From positions 1 through 64,000 of the forward strand of contig JBIKRQ010000003.1 of NCBI GenBank assembly GCA_044349155.1: a DNA stretch of 64,000 nucleotides. Reading direction: 5' to 3'. This DNA is from VGSZ01 sp044349155 (GTDB lineage: Bacteria > Myxococcota > UBA727 > VGSZ01). The notes beneath the pieces were generated by a model. That model was not told the DNA's origin, did not search any database, and saw only the letters and a list, made by a program, of their open reading frames with translations. The position numbers were made by a program, and so were the translations under genes. Below are positions 1-9,243 of the stretch, piece by piece. How positions within the stretch are numbered: the stretch's first letter is position 1; every line of letters begins with the position of its first letter.

Positions 1-1
1 T

Positions 2-664
2 CGTCGGCTTTTTCTGCATGACCCCGGCTATGCCACTGCAGGCGAGGGCGCCTCGATCGTTCGCCCGATCGACGTCGTCAGCTGCGCATGCTCAGGAGCT
101 GATCTGCACCCGCTGCCACTGTCGCTGCCCATGGACTTGCCTGAACTCGAAGACATTCCTGGCGGCATCCTCGACGTCACAGCGCTCGACGCTGCCGATG
201 GGCGTCTGCTCGTGCTGGCGGGTTGGGAAGGCCGTGCCTCTGTCGCAGCCCTGAACGAAGCCAGCGATGCCGTCGAGATCGTCGAGGAAGTGGGCCGCTT
301 CTCCGGCGGGGTTGGTTGGCGTGGGCACACGCGCTCGCGCTCCGGCAACGCGCTCGTTGTGTCGCTGGATACCCACTACCTGTACTTCCGCGATGGCGCC
401 TTTGTCTGCGCGATGCCCAGCTCGCGGCCACACCAGATGGTGACCGTCACCGACGACGACTTCATTCTCGTCAACGGCGACCTCATGACGACCTGCACGG
501 CCGAGCACGAAGTCAACATCGGCATCGGCAGCAGCATCGTCGAAACCGACAACGGCTTCGGCGAGGTGCTGCGACACTGGGAGTCGCGCTCGGTGTGGGT
601 GGTGGCGTTGTATCCGCTCGAGAAGCTGCTGGCGCTGGCGCCGCTGACCACACCGCTGCAATGA
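2..664 (+). CDS. Truncated protein of unknown function (C-terminal part)
   Basis: The reading frame is open from the first complete codon of the window to a TGA at 662-664, so only about 220 C-terminal residues are present and the start lies outside. An internal ATG at 131 could give 177 residues, but the upstream frame continues without a stop and has the same codon use, so truncation by the window edge is the better reading. The visible part has many short hydrophobic stretches alternating with acidic ones, compatible with a beta-rich fold, and no membrane segment. I do not recognise a family. A gap of about 110 bp separates it from the next gene on the same strand. Confidence 0.6.
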   Translation, partial: RRLFLHDPGYATAGEGASIVRPIDVVSCACSGADLHPLPLSLPMDLPELEDIPGGILDVTALDAADGRLLVLAGWEGRASVAALNEASDAVEIVEEVGRFSGGVGWRGHTRSRSGNALVVSLDTHYLYFRDGAFVCAMPSSRPHQMVTVTDDDFILVNGDLMTTCTAEHEVNIGIGSSIVETDNGFGEVLRHWESRSVWVVALYPLEKLLALAPLTTPLQ

Positions 665-776
665 CACGAGCCTTCGACGGCGTGCGCGGCGTGCGTTCCG
701 CACGGTGACAGCAGCTCATTTCACGGGCAGCGCCTGTTTTGTTTCGCTTCAGGTGCTTGTTCGCTACGGTTGAGGC

Positions 777-2123
777 GTGTTCGACCCGGTGATGATTTCT
801 GAGGGTGCCTGTGCCGATGGCCACCTCGACACAGACCCCATCTATGCCGTGCTCCTTGGGCTTGGCAGCGGGGTCGTGACGGGGCGTCTGACGATCGCTG
901 ACGCCGCTGGCGACAACCACATGTACTTCATGCAGGGCCGCCCGGTGGGTGTGCACCTCGCCGAGCACTTCCATCCGTTGGGCCAACTGCTGCTCGAGCT
1001 GGGCCGCATGAGCGGGGCCACGTTTGTGCGTGCGCAGCGCTTGATCGCCGAAGGCAATCGCCTGCCGGGGCAGGTGTACAAAGAGCTCGGGGTCCTCGAC
1101 GACCACAGCCTCAAAGACGTGCTCGCCATTCAGGCCCGGCGCAAGGCCGAGCACTTCTGCCGCCTCGGCAGCCGGCCGTTTCGCTTCTGCAAGGGCCTGA
1201 CGTACCTCACGGGCTTTACGTCGACACCGCTGGACCCAAACGCGGTCATCTACCTCGCCGTGCGCCAGCAAATGGGCGAGCAGGCGCGCGAAGCGTTCCT
1301 CGATGCCGCACGGCTTGAGCAGGTGCGTGTCGTCGCCGCCGACCCCACCAACAGCGGGCTGCCCGCCCCCGTCGCGAACTACGGCTTTGGTCCGCCGGAA
1401 GAGCGCTTTTTGCAGCGCGTGCTCAACACCTGGGAAAACGTCGCCGAACTCGCCGAAACGGGCACCCTGCCCCGCGAGGAAATGGCCGTGTTGCTGCGCT
1501 ACCTCGAGGTCGTGGGTCGCCTGCAGCGTCGCGCGATCCCGCCAGCACCCCCGCCGATGCCGGCCCAGCTGCCACGGGTGTCGACGCCGACGCCGCTCGA
1601 TACCGTGCGGCCCCGCCCCGTCGTGCCGGGCCTGGCGGGCGGGCAGCGCCCTGCCCCGCCGGTGTCGCCGTTTTTGGCGCCGCCGTCGGCGGTGACCGCA
1701 CCGTTGCAGCCACGGCCCGCCGAGCTCGAGGCGCTGCAGCGTGCACCGTTGGTCGAGCCCACCTCTGACGACGTGTTCTCGCGTCCGAAGCCTGCTGCGG
1801 CACCACCCCCGCGCTCGGCGTTTGCGTCGCCCGATGCCGCGACCGACCCCCGTCGGCCCGCCACGCGCAAAGAAGACCTGATGGCGCCCAAGCCCCTCGA
1901 CGCGGTGGTGTTTGGCAGCGCGTTGAACGAGCCCACGCCGCAGTCGATGCCGTCGCCCGCGTCGTTGCTCGACGACCTGCCGCCGCCGGTGGTGAAAAAG
2001 AAGAAGGTCAAGCGGCTGGAGCCGTTGCCGTCTGAAGCGTCGGGCGTGCTCGTGTCGGAAACGCGACGCGAAAAGACCATGATCGCCGAGCTGCCCTCGA
2101 TCGTCATCGACGACGACGAGTGA
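777..2123 (+). CDS. DUF4388-type protein with Pro-rich C-terminal tail
   Basis: A 448-residue cytosolic protein. The first ~120 residues have the DUF4388 pattern: a short beta segment (GRLTIADAAGD), a MYFMQGRPVGV strand, then LGQLLLELGRMS. This domain is common in Myxococcota and often accompanies signalling or gliding-type regulatory proteins; its biochemical role is not settled. From about residue 250 the chain becomes Pro/Ala-rich and disordered, ending in an acidic Asp run (VIDDDE) preceded by a basic KKKKVKRLE patch. The start is GTG at 777; ATG at 792 is an alternative. It is monocistronic: the next gene is convergent, and a repeat element lies between the two stops. Confidence 0.7.
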   Translation: MFDPVMISEGACADGHLDTDPIYAVLLGLGSGVVTGRLTIADAAGDNHMYFMQGRPVGVHLAEHFHPLGQLLLELGRMSGATFVRAQRLIAEGNRLPGQVYKELGVLDDHSLKDVLAIQARRKAEHFCRLGSRPFRFCKGLTYLTGFTSTPLDPNAVIYLAVRQQMGEQAREAFLDAARLEQVRVVAADPTNSGLPAPVANYGFGPPEERFLQRVLNTWENVAELAETGTLPREEMAVLLRYLEVVGRLQRRAIPPAPPPMPAQLPRVSTPTPLDTVRPRPVVPGLAGGQRPAPPVSPFLAPPSAVTAPLQPRPAELEALQRAPLVEPTSDDVFSRPKPAAAPPPRSAFASPDAATDPRRPATRKEDLMAPKPLDAVVFGSALNEPTPQSMPSPASLLDDLPPPVVKKKKVKRLEPLPSEASGVLVSETRREKTMIAELPSIVIDDDE

Positions 2124-2130
2124 CCCCAGA

Positions 2131-2295
2131 TCGGCTTGATTTTGCTTCGTTCCTCAGCTGTATCAAGCCGACCCGGGATCATACTTTGCCCTCGCGGGCG
2201 CACGATTTCAAACACTTGGCGCTTCGCCAAGTGTTTGAATAATCAATACTATTCGGGCGCGGAGCGCCCGAATTCCGCTGCGCTTCGCTCGCGCC
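2131..2295 (+). repeat. Composite repeat, copy 1 (parent element with 66-bp double-hairpin unit at site 2)
   Basis: This lies between the stops of two convergent genes. It starts with a 10-bp inverted repeat, TCGGCTTGAT at 2131-2140 and ATCAAGCCGA at 2162-2171, and ends with a G/C-rich flank at 2275-2295. At 2209-2274 sits a 66-bp unit with two hairpins: a 13-bp perfect stem (2209-2221 with 2225-2237) and a 10-bp perfect stem (2251-2260 with 2264-2273). The same parts recur on the opposite strand at 56424-56588, with the 66-bp unit at another position. A lone diverged unit is at 62121-62186. Between two stop codons it could also act as a bidirectional terminator. Confidence 0.85.
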
Positions 2296-2304
2296 AAAGC
2301 GGGA

Positions 2305-4608
2305 CTACGGAGAGCTGAGCACGGCGTCGATCAGGTAGTCGGCGGCCTCGCCCGACGACAACGAGAACACGCGGATCGTGTACTCGCCGTCCAGCGGCAG
2401 CACCTGCTCGATGCGCTCGTTGTCGGACTGCGAGTCCGATGTGGCCAGAATCTGTCGACCGTCGAGCCCGATGAGCTGCACGTCGATGTCGCCGTCGCCC
2501 TGACGGAAGCGCACGTCGATGGTGACCTTTTTGCCCGCCACGCCTGACAGCACGTAGAAGTCCTCGTCGGAGCTGCAGATGGTGACGACGTCGCTGGGGG
2601 CCGGCAGCGCGCTGCGCGTGATGAGCGTGTTGTTGGGCTCGCCGGCATCCACGCTGCACTGGCCCTGGTTCTTCTTCGACAGGATCGCGTCGTAGGCGCC
2701 GATCTGGCCCAGCGGGCTGCTGATGGCGACGGTGAACGTTTCGGTGGCGCGTGCACTCATCGACACCGTGGCCGCGTTGTCGCCCGTGGCCGATGTGCGC
2801 AGCACAGCACCCGCCGCGTCGAGAATCTGCACCTGCAACACCAGGCCCGGCTCGACGGGGACCGCCGTGACCACGAGGCGCTCGAAGTCTTCGACGTCGA
2901 CCGTGTAGCGATCCACATCGGCCAACGCGCCACCCGCGCACACGCCGCGGCGCTCGGTCAACGGGGCGGCACCACCCACGGCATCGACGTTTGGCACCAC
3001 CACCGCGCGTGGCGCGTCGTCGTCGCTGCTGACCACTTCGACGTCGTCGACACAGCCCACCGGTGCCAGCCGCGTGAGGTTGAGCGTGTAGGGTGCTGCG
3101 GTGTTCGCGAAGCCGCGCACGCGCACAAACACGCGGCCGCCGTCGATCAAACGACGCTGCACCACCTCGGGCTGCTCCACACCACTGCTGCTCACGAGCA
3201 CCTCGCCCGCTTCGTCGAGGATCGCGAGGTCGAGGTCGGCCTTCGCCGTGTCGAACGCAACGCTCGCCAGGACACCTTCGCCAGCAGCAAGATCGACCGT
3301 GAAGATGTCGACGTCGCCGCGGCAGATCTCGGCCGACATCGGCACGCCAATCAACGACAAGGTGGTGGGCGTGGCGACGTCGATGCTGTTGTTGCCCGCA
3401 GCACCTTCAAAGAAGTCGGCAACGCACGCCGCCGCACGCGTGAGGGTGGCCGTGAGCTCGTACGGCGTTTGCGCGAGCAGCGCGTTGACGCGCAGGTAGA
3501 TGACCTCGTCGACCTGCGCTGTGTAGACGATCTCGCCGTTGCCGCGCGGCGGGGTTTCGGCAAAGCCCACCGACGTTTCGCCGTTGCTGTCGAGCAACCA
3601 CAACGTGGCGCGTGCGGTGGGCACCGTGTTGCTGGCCTGAATCGTGAGGCGGTCGCCCGCGGCCAGACTGAACTCATAGACGTCGTCGTCGTCGGGGCAC
3701 AGCACCAGACCGTCGATGAGCTTTGGTGCATCCACCACGAGGTCGAAGGCTTCGGCGGCGGCGGGCGTGTCGGCGTTTTCGAAGCGGTCGTCGAAGCATT
3801 CGCCGTCGGGCAGCTCGCAGCGCGTGGTCTCGAGGTTGCAGATCTCAGCGACGGTGCAGTCGAAGTCGTCGGTACACGGCGGCGGCGGCACTTCGCACAA
3901 CCCCGAGGTGCCACACTCCAGCGGAGCGGTGCAGTCGTCGTTGGTGAAGCACAAGCCCTCGCTCTGGCAGCGCCCGTTGCGCGTGTTGCACACGAGGCCG
4001 ACGCCGCAGTCGTCGTTGCTCAAACACTGCACGCAGGTGCAGGCCGCACCACAGCGTTGGCCGCTGCCGCAGTCGGCCTCTTCGGTGTCGGGCGTGCACA
4101 AGCCCTGGCACGCGGTGGCGCACACGCCGTCGGCCTGACAGGTCTCGGTGTCGTCGCAGGCGGTCTCGGGGAAGCCCTGGTCGGCGAACGTGCACGGCGC
4201 TTCTTCGATGCACAGGCTGTGGACCTTGTCGCACATGAAGCCGGCGCGGCAGTCGAGGCGGGTGGCACACGGTTGGGCGGTTTCGTCGATGACGCGGCAG
4301 CTGCCGAGGGCGCAAAACGAGCCCGCCGCGCAGGGGATGTCGGCGGAGCATTCTTCGCCGAAGCCGGCGCGCAGCTCGCAGAACTGGGCGGGGAACACGC
4401 AGCGCCAGGCCACCGACGGGCAGTCGCCGTCGTCTTCGCAGCGGCCGAGGGGCTGACATGTCCCATCAACACACACTTCGTCCGACAAGCAGCCGACGCC
4501 GCTGACGACGTCACACTGCGCAGGCGGCGTGGGCAGCACATCGCCACCACAGTCGCAGCTGGACAGAGCACCGAGGCAACACACGACCAGAGCGACGACG
4601 CTGCGCAT
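2305..4608 (-). CDS. Cys-rich surface lipoprotein with pre-peptidase-like beta domains
   Basis: A 767-residue predicted lipoprotein. The chosen ATG at 4608 gives a hydrophobic signal ending in GALSSC (lipobox). The longer upstream frame is rejected because it would bury the signal peptide. Residues ~20-270 are Cys-rich repeats of the C-x6-C-x5-C kind with many DDDC motifs, like the disulfide-rich stalks of myxobacterial outer-membrane proteins. Residues ~280-767 hold about four domains of the pre-peptidase C-terminal type, each beginning near a C-x2-D-D-D-x-[FY] motif and ending in a Y-x-L strand (for example DEDFYVL and GEYTIRVF). No catalytic domain is visible, so adhesion or a structural role is inferred. 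It is transcribed away from the small lipoprotein at 4715. Confidence 0.7.
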   Translation of the reverse strand: MRSVVALVVCCLGALSSCDCGGDVLPTPPAQCDVVSGVGCLSDEVCVDGTCQPLGRCEDDGDCPSVAWRCVFPAQFCELRAGFGEECSADIPCAAGSFCALGSCRVIDETAQPCATRLDCRAGFMCDKVHSLCIEEAPCTFADQGFPETACDDTETCQADGVCATACQGLCTPDTEEADCGSGQRCGAACTCVQCLSNDDCGVGLVCNTRNGRCQSEGLCFTNDDCTAPLECGTSGLCEVPPPPCTDDFDCTVAEICNLETTRCELPDGECFDDRFENADTPAAAEAFDLVVDAPKLIDGLVLCPDDDDVYEFSLAAGDRLTIQASNTVPTARATLWLLDSNGETSVGFAETPPRGNGEIVYTAQVDEVIYLRVNALLAQTPYELTATLTRAAACVADFFEGAAGNNSIDVATPTTLSLIGVPMSAEICRGDVDIFTVDLAAGEGVLASVAFDTAKADLDLAILDEAGEVLVSSSGVEQPEVVQRRLIDGGRVFVRVRGFANTAAPYTLNLTRLAPVGCVDDVEVVSSDDDAPRAVVVPNVDAVGGAAPLTERRGVCAGGALADVDRYTVDVEDFERLVVTAVPVEPGLVLQVQILDAAGAVLRTSATGDNAATVSMSARATETFTVAISSPLGQIGAYDAILSKKNQGQCSVDAGEPNNTLITRSALPAPSDVVTICSSDEDFYVLSGVAGKKVTIDVRFRQGDGDIDVQLIGLDGRQILATSDSQSDNERIEQVLPLDGEYTIRVFSLSSGEAADYLIDAVLSSP

Positions 4609-4714
4609 GTGGGGAGCTGTAGCGGGAAAATGCGGAGGCCGCATCTGCACCGAGCTACAAGCGCGTGTGATCTTGTCCGATCCTTCGGTGTCGTCGCCGT
4701 GCGGAGAAAGCGTG

Positions 4715-5251
4715 ATGATGCTTCGAGCACTTCTCCCGTTTTTACTTATTGCATTTTTGTTGGCATCATCTTGCAACACAAGAGATGAGCACTTGGATAT
4801 GCAACGAGTTTCGGCTGTGCGCGAGCTGCAGAATATCGAAGCAGAACGTGCCTTGATCGCTGCCAGAGCCGAAGCTGAGTCGGCAAAATGCATTGAGCGC
4901 ACACTCCTCTTTGAAAAAGAGGCAATTGAAGCAATCGCAACATGCGGAAAGGCTGCGCCTTCTTCCCCTGACGACAGTGCTTCGCAAAAGCGGATGCTTG
5001 AGGACAGAAAGATTGCGATTCAGGCGCTCAGGGAGCTCGGCCTCGGCGACTGCGTGTTCGCTGGGCTGAGCGATGCGCTTCAATACGAAAGCAGCGTCGC
5101 GATCTATTTATCATTTAAATCAATTGATTCATATCTTCCTATTGACTCCAAAGAACGAGCGCGGGCCAATACTGTACCCTCACATCCACTATCACCATTG
5201 GTGACGTGCTCCAGGCCCCCACAAGCGACGCGCTGCCAGTTCCGATGGTGA
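4715..5251 (+). CDS. Small lipoprotein of unknown function, possibly frameshifted near its end
   Basis: A 178-residue product starting at ATG 4715, with GGAG at 4703-4706 as ribosome-binding site. It has a hydrophobic signal ending in LLASSC, a typical lipobox. The mature part is helical, rich in Glu/Ala, with several Cys. Base composition is clearly more AT-rich than the neighbouring genes (runs such as tttttacttattgcatttt), which suggests recent acquisition. After about residue 150 the frame looks less protein-like. The +1 frame is open from 5146 to a stop at 5401-5403 and reads as a sensible helical tail (AFDRLSALAAG, IEKILLDRFGD). A single-base deletion between 5146 and 5250 would make one protein ending at 5403. 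No family recognised. Confidence 0.5.
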   Translation: MMLRALLPFLLIAFLLASSCNTRDEHLDMQRVSAVRELQNIEAERALIAARAEAESAKCIERTLLFEKEAIEAIATCGKAAPSSPDDSASQKRMLEDRKIAIQALRELGLGDCVFAGLSDALQYESSVAIYLSFKSIDSYLPIDSKERARANTVPSHPLSPLVTCSRPPQATRCQFRW

Positions 5252-5438
5252 AACCAGTCCTCACAACGACTTCCGCAACATGCCGACGTCTTGCATTTGA
5301 TCGCCTGAGCGCGCTGGCAGCTGGTGCCGAGCCCGACCATCGGAGAACCATTGAAAAGATCCTCCTGGATAGATTTGGAGATACCGCGGCAAGCAATCAT
5401 TGATGTTCGCGAACCGGGACTGATGGACATACAACGCG

Positions 5439-6188
5439 CTACTGCAGCACGTGCAGGGCCTCGACGGCGGCGCGCGCGGCGAGGTCGGCGACGGTGGGGG
5501 CCATCGTGTACAGCGCGAAGCCGCCCGCGATCACGGGCACGGTGAAGCCCAGCCCCTGCAGGCCAAGGGCTGGTGAACCGCGCGCCATGATGCCCATGAG
5601 CACGTAGCCCGCACTCGTCACCGCCATCATCGGAAACGCCAGCCGCACCGCCAACGCGCACGACGCCGTGATCGCCGGCAATGCCCGCTCGACCACCGCC
5701 GCCACGTCGGGGGCAGCCCCTGGTGGTGCGTGCACGACCGACGACACCACGACGACGATCGCCTCGCGGTGCAAGCCAAGCCCCACCGCCGCCATCAACG
5801 CGAGCATGGAGAACAGGTCGCTGACGACGTCGCCTTGTGTGCCGCTGAGGGGATCGACGCTCGACGCAAACGACAAACCGATCTGCCCCGAGAACAACGT
5901 GCCCGCGGCCAACGACGCCTCGAGACTCGCGCGCGCCGCGCTTCCCATCACGAGGCCAATCACCGCTTCGGCGACGATCTCCAGCACGCCCACGTCGGGG
6001 ACCGCCGGCACACCCGCCGCCATCGCGGCCGTGCCACCAAGGGCGAGCCCCACCATCATGCGAATGCGCGTGGGCACGAAGCGCGCCGACAACACCGGGG
6101 CGGTGGCGACAAACGCGGTCACGCGCGTCATCACGAGCATGAGGCCAGACACGCGCTCGGGCAGTGCCAGGTCAGCGAGGTCGAGCAT
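5439..6188 (-). CDS. fliR: Flagellar export apparatus protein FliR
   Basis: A 249-residue inner-membrane protein with about six hydrophobic segments. FliR is part of the FliPQR export-gate core of the flagellar type III secretion system. The length and the GLASSVDP-like loop (FASSVDPLSGTQ) fit the family, as does its place as last gene of fliLMNOPQR. Its ATG overlaps the fliQ stop in an ATGA, indicating translational coupling. flhB and flhA, which often follow, are not in the window: the next sequence downstream is the AT-richer lipoprotein islet. Confidence 0.93.
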   Translation of the reverse strand: MLDLADLALPERVSGLMLVMTRVTAFVATAPVLSARFVPTRIRMMVGLALGGTAAMAAGVPAVPDVGVLEIVAEAVIGLVMGSAARASLEASLAAGTLFSGQIGLSFASSVDPLSGTQGDVVSDLFSMLALMAAVGLGLHREAIVVVVSSVVHAPPGAAPDVAAVVERALPAITASCALAVRLAFPMMAVTSAGYVLMGIMARGSPALGLQGLGFTVPVIAGGFALYTMAPTVADLAARAAVEALHVLQ

Positions 6189-6451
6189 CAGCCGCCTGCC
6201 ATCTGCAGCACCGCGCGCGTGAAAAAGGCCGCGAGCTCTTCGAGGATTTCGCCGCCGCCCACGACGACGACACCGATCACCATCGCCACGCGCGGCAGGA
6301 AGCTGACCGCGGGGTCGTGCAGCTGGGTCATCGCCTGCAAGAGGCCAATCACCACGCCGAGCACGAGCAGGCCACCGATGAATGGGCCCGACGTGAGCAT
6401 GAGCAGCAGCAGGCCTTCTTTGAGCAGCGCTCCGGGCATCTCAAGCGCCAT
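6188..6451 (-). CDS. fliQ: Flagellar export apparatus protein FliQ
   Basis: An 87-residue protein with two transmembrane helices, the normal size for FliQ, a small subunit of the flagellar export gate. The motif VIGLLQAMTQLHDPAVSFLPR matches the conserved FliQ loop, where most relatives have QAxTQIxExTLxFxPK. It overlaps fliP by 11 nt and fliR by 1-4 nt, so the three gate subunits are translated together. Confidence 0.93.
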   Translation of the reverse strand: MALEMPGALLKEGLLLLMLTSGPFIGGLLVLGVVIGLLQAMTQLHDPAVSFLPRVAMVIGVVVVGGGEILEELAAFFTRAVLQMAGG

Positions 6452-7109
6452 GGAAGCTCCTCGCCAGGGCCGCGATGATCAACCGCCAGCCATCGGCCAA
6501 CAGGAACACCGCAAGCTTCAACGGCAACGCGATCATCGCCGGTGGCACCATCATCATGCCCAGCGACATGAGCACGCTGGCGACGAGCAGGTCGATGACC
6601 ACCAGCGGCACGTAGATGTACAACCCCATCGTGAACGCCGTGGTCAGCTCCGACACGAGAAACGCGGGCACGGCGATGCGCAACGGAATGTCGTCGACGG
6701 TGGCCGGTGGTGGCAGCTGTGCGAGGTCGTAGAACAACGACAGGTCTTCGCCGCGGGTTTGCGGCACGAGGAAGTCTTTGGCGATCACCTCGCTGCGCGA
6801 CGCCGCATCGCTCCAGGTCATCTGGTCGTCGAGGTAGGGTGCGACAGCCTCGTGGTGCAGCCGGTCGACGGTCGGCCCCATCACAAACAACGTGAGGAAC
6901 AACGACAAGCCAATGAGCACCGGGTTCGGCGGCAACTGCGGCGTGCCCATCGCGGTGCGCAAGAACGACAGCACAATGGTGATGCGCACAAACGCTGTCA
7001 TCGACAACACGATCGATGGCAACAGCGACAGTGCCGTCATCACGAAGAAGATCTTCAGCGTCGCTGGACCACCACCGTCGACGACCACCTGCAGTTGCTC
7101 GGGGTTCAC
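6441..7109 (-). CDS. fliP: Flagellar export apparatus protein FliP
   Basis: A 222-residue inner-membrane protein. The start is GTG at 7109 with a strong GGGAGG site 5 nt upstream. FliP family signatures are visible: ALSLLPSIVLSMTAFVRITIVL and LRTAMGTPQLPPNPVLIGLSLFLT near the N-terminus, and MSLGMMMVPPAMIALPLKLAVFLLADGW near the C-terminus. There is no clear cleavable signal peptide before the first family block, so this is a short FliP form. It is part of the FliPQR gate. It overlaps fliO by 4 nt. Confidence 0.95.
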   Translation of the reverse strand: MNPEQLQVVVDGGGPATLKIFFVMTALSLLPSIVLSMTAFVRITIVLSFLRTAMGTPQLPPNPVLIGLSLFLTLFVMGPTVDRLHHEAVAPYLDDQMTWSDAASRSEVIAKDFLVPQTRGEDLSLFYDLAQLPPPATVDDIPLRIAVPAFLVSELTTAFTMGLYIYVPLVVIDLLVASVLMSLGMMMVPPAMIALPLKLAVFLLADGWRLIIAALARSFHGA

Positions 7110-7870
7110 GACGGCCTCCCCGCCTGCAAGCGCTTGATGATTTCGGTCGCTTCGACTTCGTTTTTGCGCGTGGCCGCCACCGCGGTGGTCGACGACGACG
7201 ACGATGTCGACGACGACGCCACGGCACCGATCGGACCCGAGGGGCCCGTTTGCACTTCGTTCGAACTCGCGATCTCCACCGCGGGTTCACCGCGCACCGC
7301 GCGCACCAACGCATCGCCGAAGAAGCGATCGGGATCGCTGCCTTCGCCACCGCCGAGCGGTGCAGGGCCGCAGTCGAGCAACATGCTGATGCCGGCCTCT
7401 GACGACGACAACAGCACCCGACGGCCTGCCACATCCACCACCAACAACGAGCGGCGCGGACCAATCGGCGTGGCTTCACGCACCGTCAGCAACGGACCAC
7501 CACCGGCGGTCTTCTGCTTCTGCTTCTGCCACCACACACCACCCGCGGTGCACGCGAGCAACACCAACACCGAGAGCGCTGCCCACGGCATCTGTGGCCC
7601 ATGTGCTGCACCATCGAGCAATGCGGCAGGCACCGCCGTCGACGACGCGGGAGCTGGGAATGCAGGCACGGTGGCGGTGGCTGCGGGCGCCGGCGTGGCG
7701 GGGGTGACGGGGCGTTCTTCTTCCGACAGCGCCACCACCTGGGCCAACGACGGCGCAGGTTTCGCGGTGAGCGGTTTGCGCGCCCCCGACGTGGTGGAGG
7801 GCGGTGACGACGACGGCGTCTGCGCGTGGGACGTTGCGGCGAGCAGGACCGCGAAGATGAACGCTCTCAT
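7106..7870 (-). CDS. fliO: Flagellar biosynthesis protein FliO
   Basis: A 254-residue protein with an N-terminal signal (MRAFIFAVLLAATSHA), a long Pro/Ser/Ala-rich linker, one transmembrane helix around residues 95-110 and a cytoplasmic FliO-type beta domain (LLTVREATPIGPRRSLLVVDVAGRRVLL). FliO helps assemble FliP in the export gate. The domain after ~170 is an extended acidic/Ser-rich tail not typical of short FliO proteins. Identification rests on the domain plus the position between fliN and fliP, with a 4-nt overlap on each side. Confidence 0.85.
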   Translation of the reverse strand: MRAFIFAVLLAATSHAQTPSSSPPSTTSGARKPLTAKPAPSLAQVVALSEEERPVTPATPAPAATATVPAFPAPASSTAVPAALLDGAAHGPQMPWAALSVLVLLACTAGGVWWQKQKQKTAGGGPLLTVREATPIGPRRSLLVVDVAGRRVLLSSSEAGISMLLDCGPAPLGGGEGSDPDRFFGDALVRAVRGEPAVEIASSNEVQTGPSGPIGAVASSSTSSSSSTTAVAATRKNEVEATEIIKRLQAGRPS

Positions 7871-8145
7871 CTGAGCATTCCGCGATCGGTGCGACCGACG
7901 ATCTCGGTGACGCGAAAGCCGAGGTGGTCGCCGACAATCACCGCTTCGCCGCGCGCGACGAGCCGGCCGTTGACGTAGATGTCGAGGGGGTCGCCGGCGG
8001 CCTTCTCGAGGGGAATCGCGGCGCCTTCTTCAAGGGCCAACACCTGCTCCAGCGACAGCCGCGTGCGGCCGATCTCGACGGCGACGTCCATGTCGACATC
8101 CAGCAGGGTTTGCAGGCGAGCATTGTCGACGTCGACGTCAGCCAT
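7867..8145 (-). CDS. fliN: Flagellar motor switch protein FliN
   Basis: A 92-residue C-ring protein, essentially one SpoA domain: LLDVDMDVAVEIGRTRLSLEQVLAL, then GDPLDIYVNGRLVARGEAVIVGDHLGFRVTEIV, which is the classical FliN pattern. The start at 8145 is preferred because a GGAG lies 9 nt upstream, whereas the ATG at 8154 directly abuts that GGAG. The start overlaps the end of fliM. With FliM it forms the torque and switch ring that receives CheY-P. Confidence 0.95.
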   Translation of the reverse strand: MADVDVDNARLQTLLDVDMDVAVEIGRTRLSLEQVLALEEGAAIPLEKAAGDPLDIYVNGRLVARGEAVIVGDHLGFRVTEIVGRTDRGMLR

Positions 8146-9196
8146 GGTGGGCATCTCCAGAAGTACGAGCAGTGGCTGGGGCGGTGGTCATGGTGGCAAC
8201 GAGGCTGCGCTCGCGCGGGTCGACGTCGATGTCGGTGGAGCCGACGGTGCCAGTGCGCTTGGCTTCCTTCGCTGGCGAAGCCACCACCATCGCCACACGG
8301 CCTTCGCGCACCTCGGCGCGCGCGTGCAGACGAGGACGGCCCTGGATGAGCACCGGCACCAACGCCTTGGGCGACGAGCCCAGCAGCACGAGGTCACCGG
8401 GGGCCAGCGACAACAGTTTGCGCAGGGTCATGTGCGCGTGGCCGAGCTCGGCGGCGACCTGCACCATGACCTGGCCGGGGTGATCGCCCAGGCGACGTCC
8501 GGTGGCGCGTTGGTTGCGCGGACGGGCCGGAGCACCGCGCGCGGTGACCAACCACGACGACGGCATGGCCACTTCGATGCGCGCTTTGAGGTCGCCGGTG
8601 AAGGCGATGGGCAGACCAATCATGTTGGCGCTGCGGTCGATGCCGAGCAGTTCGCGCGGGTCGGCGTACACGCGCACCAACCGCAGCGGATGCAGGGGCA
8701 CTTCGCGCGGCAGGCCATAGGCAAACGACGTGAGCAGCGACGACAAAAAGCGCGCGAGCAGGCGACGTTCCGCAGGCGACAGCGGCCGCATGATGTCGTT
8801 GCCCGCCGACGACGATGAAGGAGCGATGGCCATCAACGCGAGGGCGCGGGCCGACGAATCGTTCATCACCATCAAGCCCGGCGGCAGACCAACACCGGCA
8901 CCGATCTCGACGACGACCATGGGGGAGCCGGTTTCGCTCACGAGCAGGTCTTGCACGGGGATCAGGCGGGGCGCGGATTCGTCGATGTCGATTTGGCGGC
9001 GGGTCTGGTGACGAACAGCCTCGCGCAGGCGGCGCAGGATGTTGGAGACGTGGATGTCGAGGAAGGCTGCGGCGCGCGAGAGTTCTTGATCGGAGCGACC
9101 GAGTTGCAGGGGTACGGTGCGCGGCTGCCCGGCCACCGCTTTGCCGCCAGTGGCGGCGATGCTTAACGCTTCGATCTCGTCGTCATCCAACAACAT
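8138..9196 (-). CDS. fliM: Flagellar motor switch protein FliM
   Basis: A 352-residue protein, normal FliM length. It begins with LLDDDEIEAL, the conserved N-terminal CheY-binding segment found as LSQDEIDAL in enteric bacteria, which implies CheY-P control of the motor. The middle domain contains GAGVGLPPGLMVMNDSSARAL, and a C-terminal SpoA domain (LGHAHMTLRKLLSLAPGDLVLL) pairs with FliN. A GAGG site lies 7 nt before the ATG. It is followed directly by fliN with an 8-nt overlap. Confidence 0.93.
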   Translation of the reverse strand: MLLDDDEIEALSIAATGGKAVAGQPRTVPLQLGRSDQELSRAAAFLDIHVSNILRRLREAVRHQTRRQIDIDESAPRLIPVQDLLVSETGSPMVVVEIGAGVGLPPGLMVMNDSSARALALMAIAPSSSSAGNDIMRPLSPAERRLLARFLSSLLTSFAYGLPREVPLHPLRLVRVYADPRELLGIDRSANMIGLPIAFTGDLKARIEVAMPSSWLVTARGAPARPRNQRATGRRLGDHPGQVMVQVAAELGHAHMTLRKLLSLAPGDLVLLGSSPKALVPVLIQGRPRLHARAEVREGRVAMVVASPAKEAKRTGTVGSTDIDVDPRERSLVATMTTAPATARTSGDAHHG

Positions 9197-9243
9197 CGAC
9201 GCACCTCACACAGACACACGACGCACGAAGGACGGCAGCAGCG

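Noticed and set aside
5730..7874. Open frame of 714 codons on the plus strand across fliO-fliR
   Set aside because: It is antisense to well-recognised flagellar genes, and its product is His/Arg-rich low-complexity.
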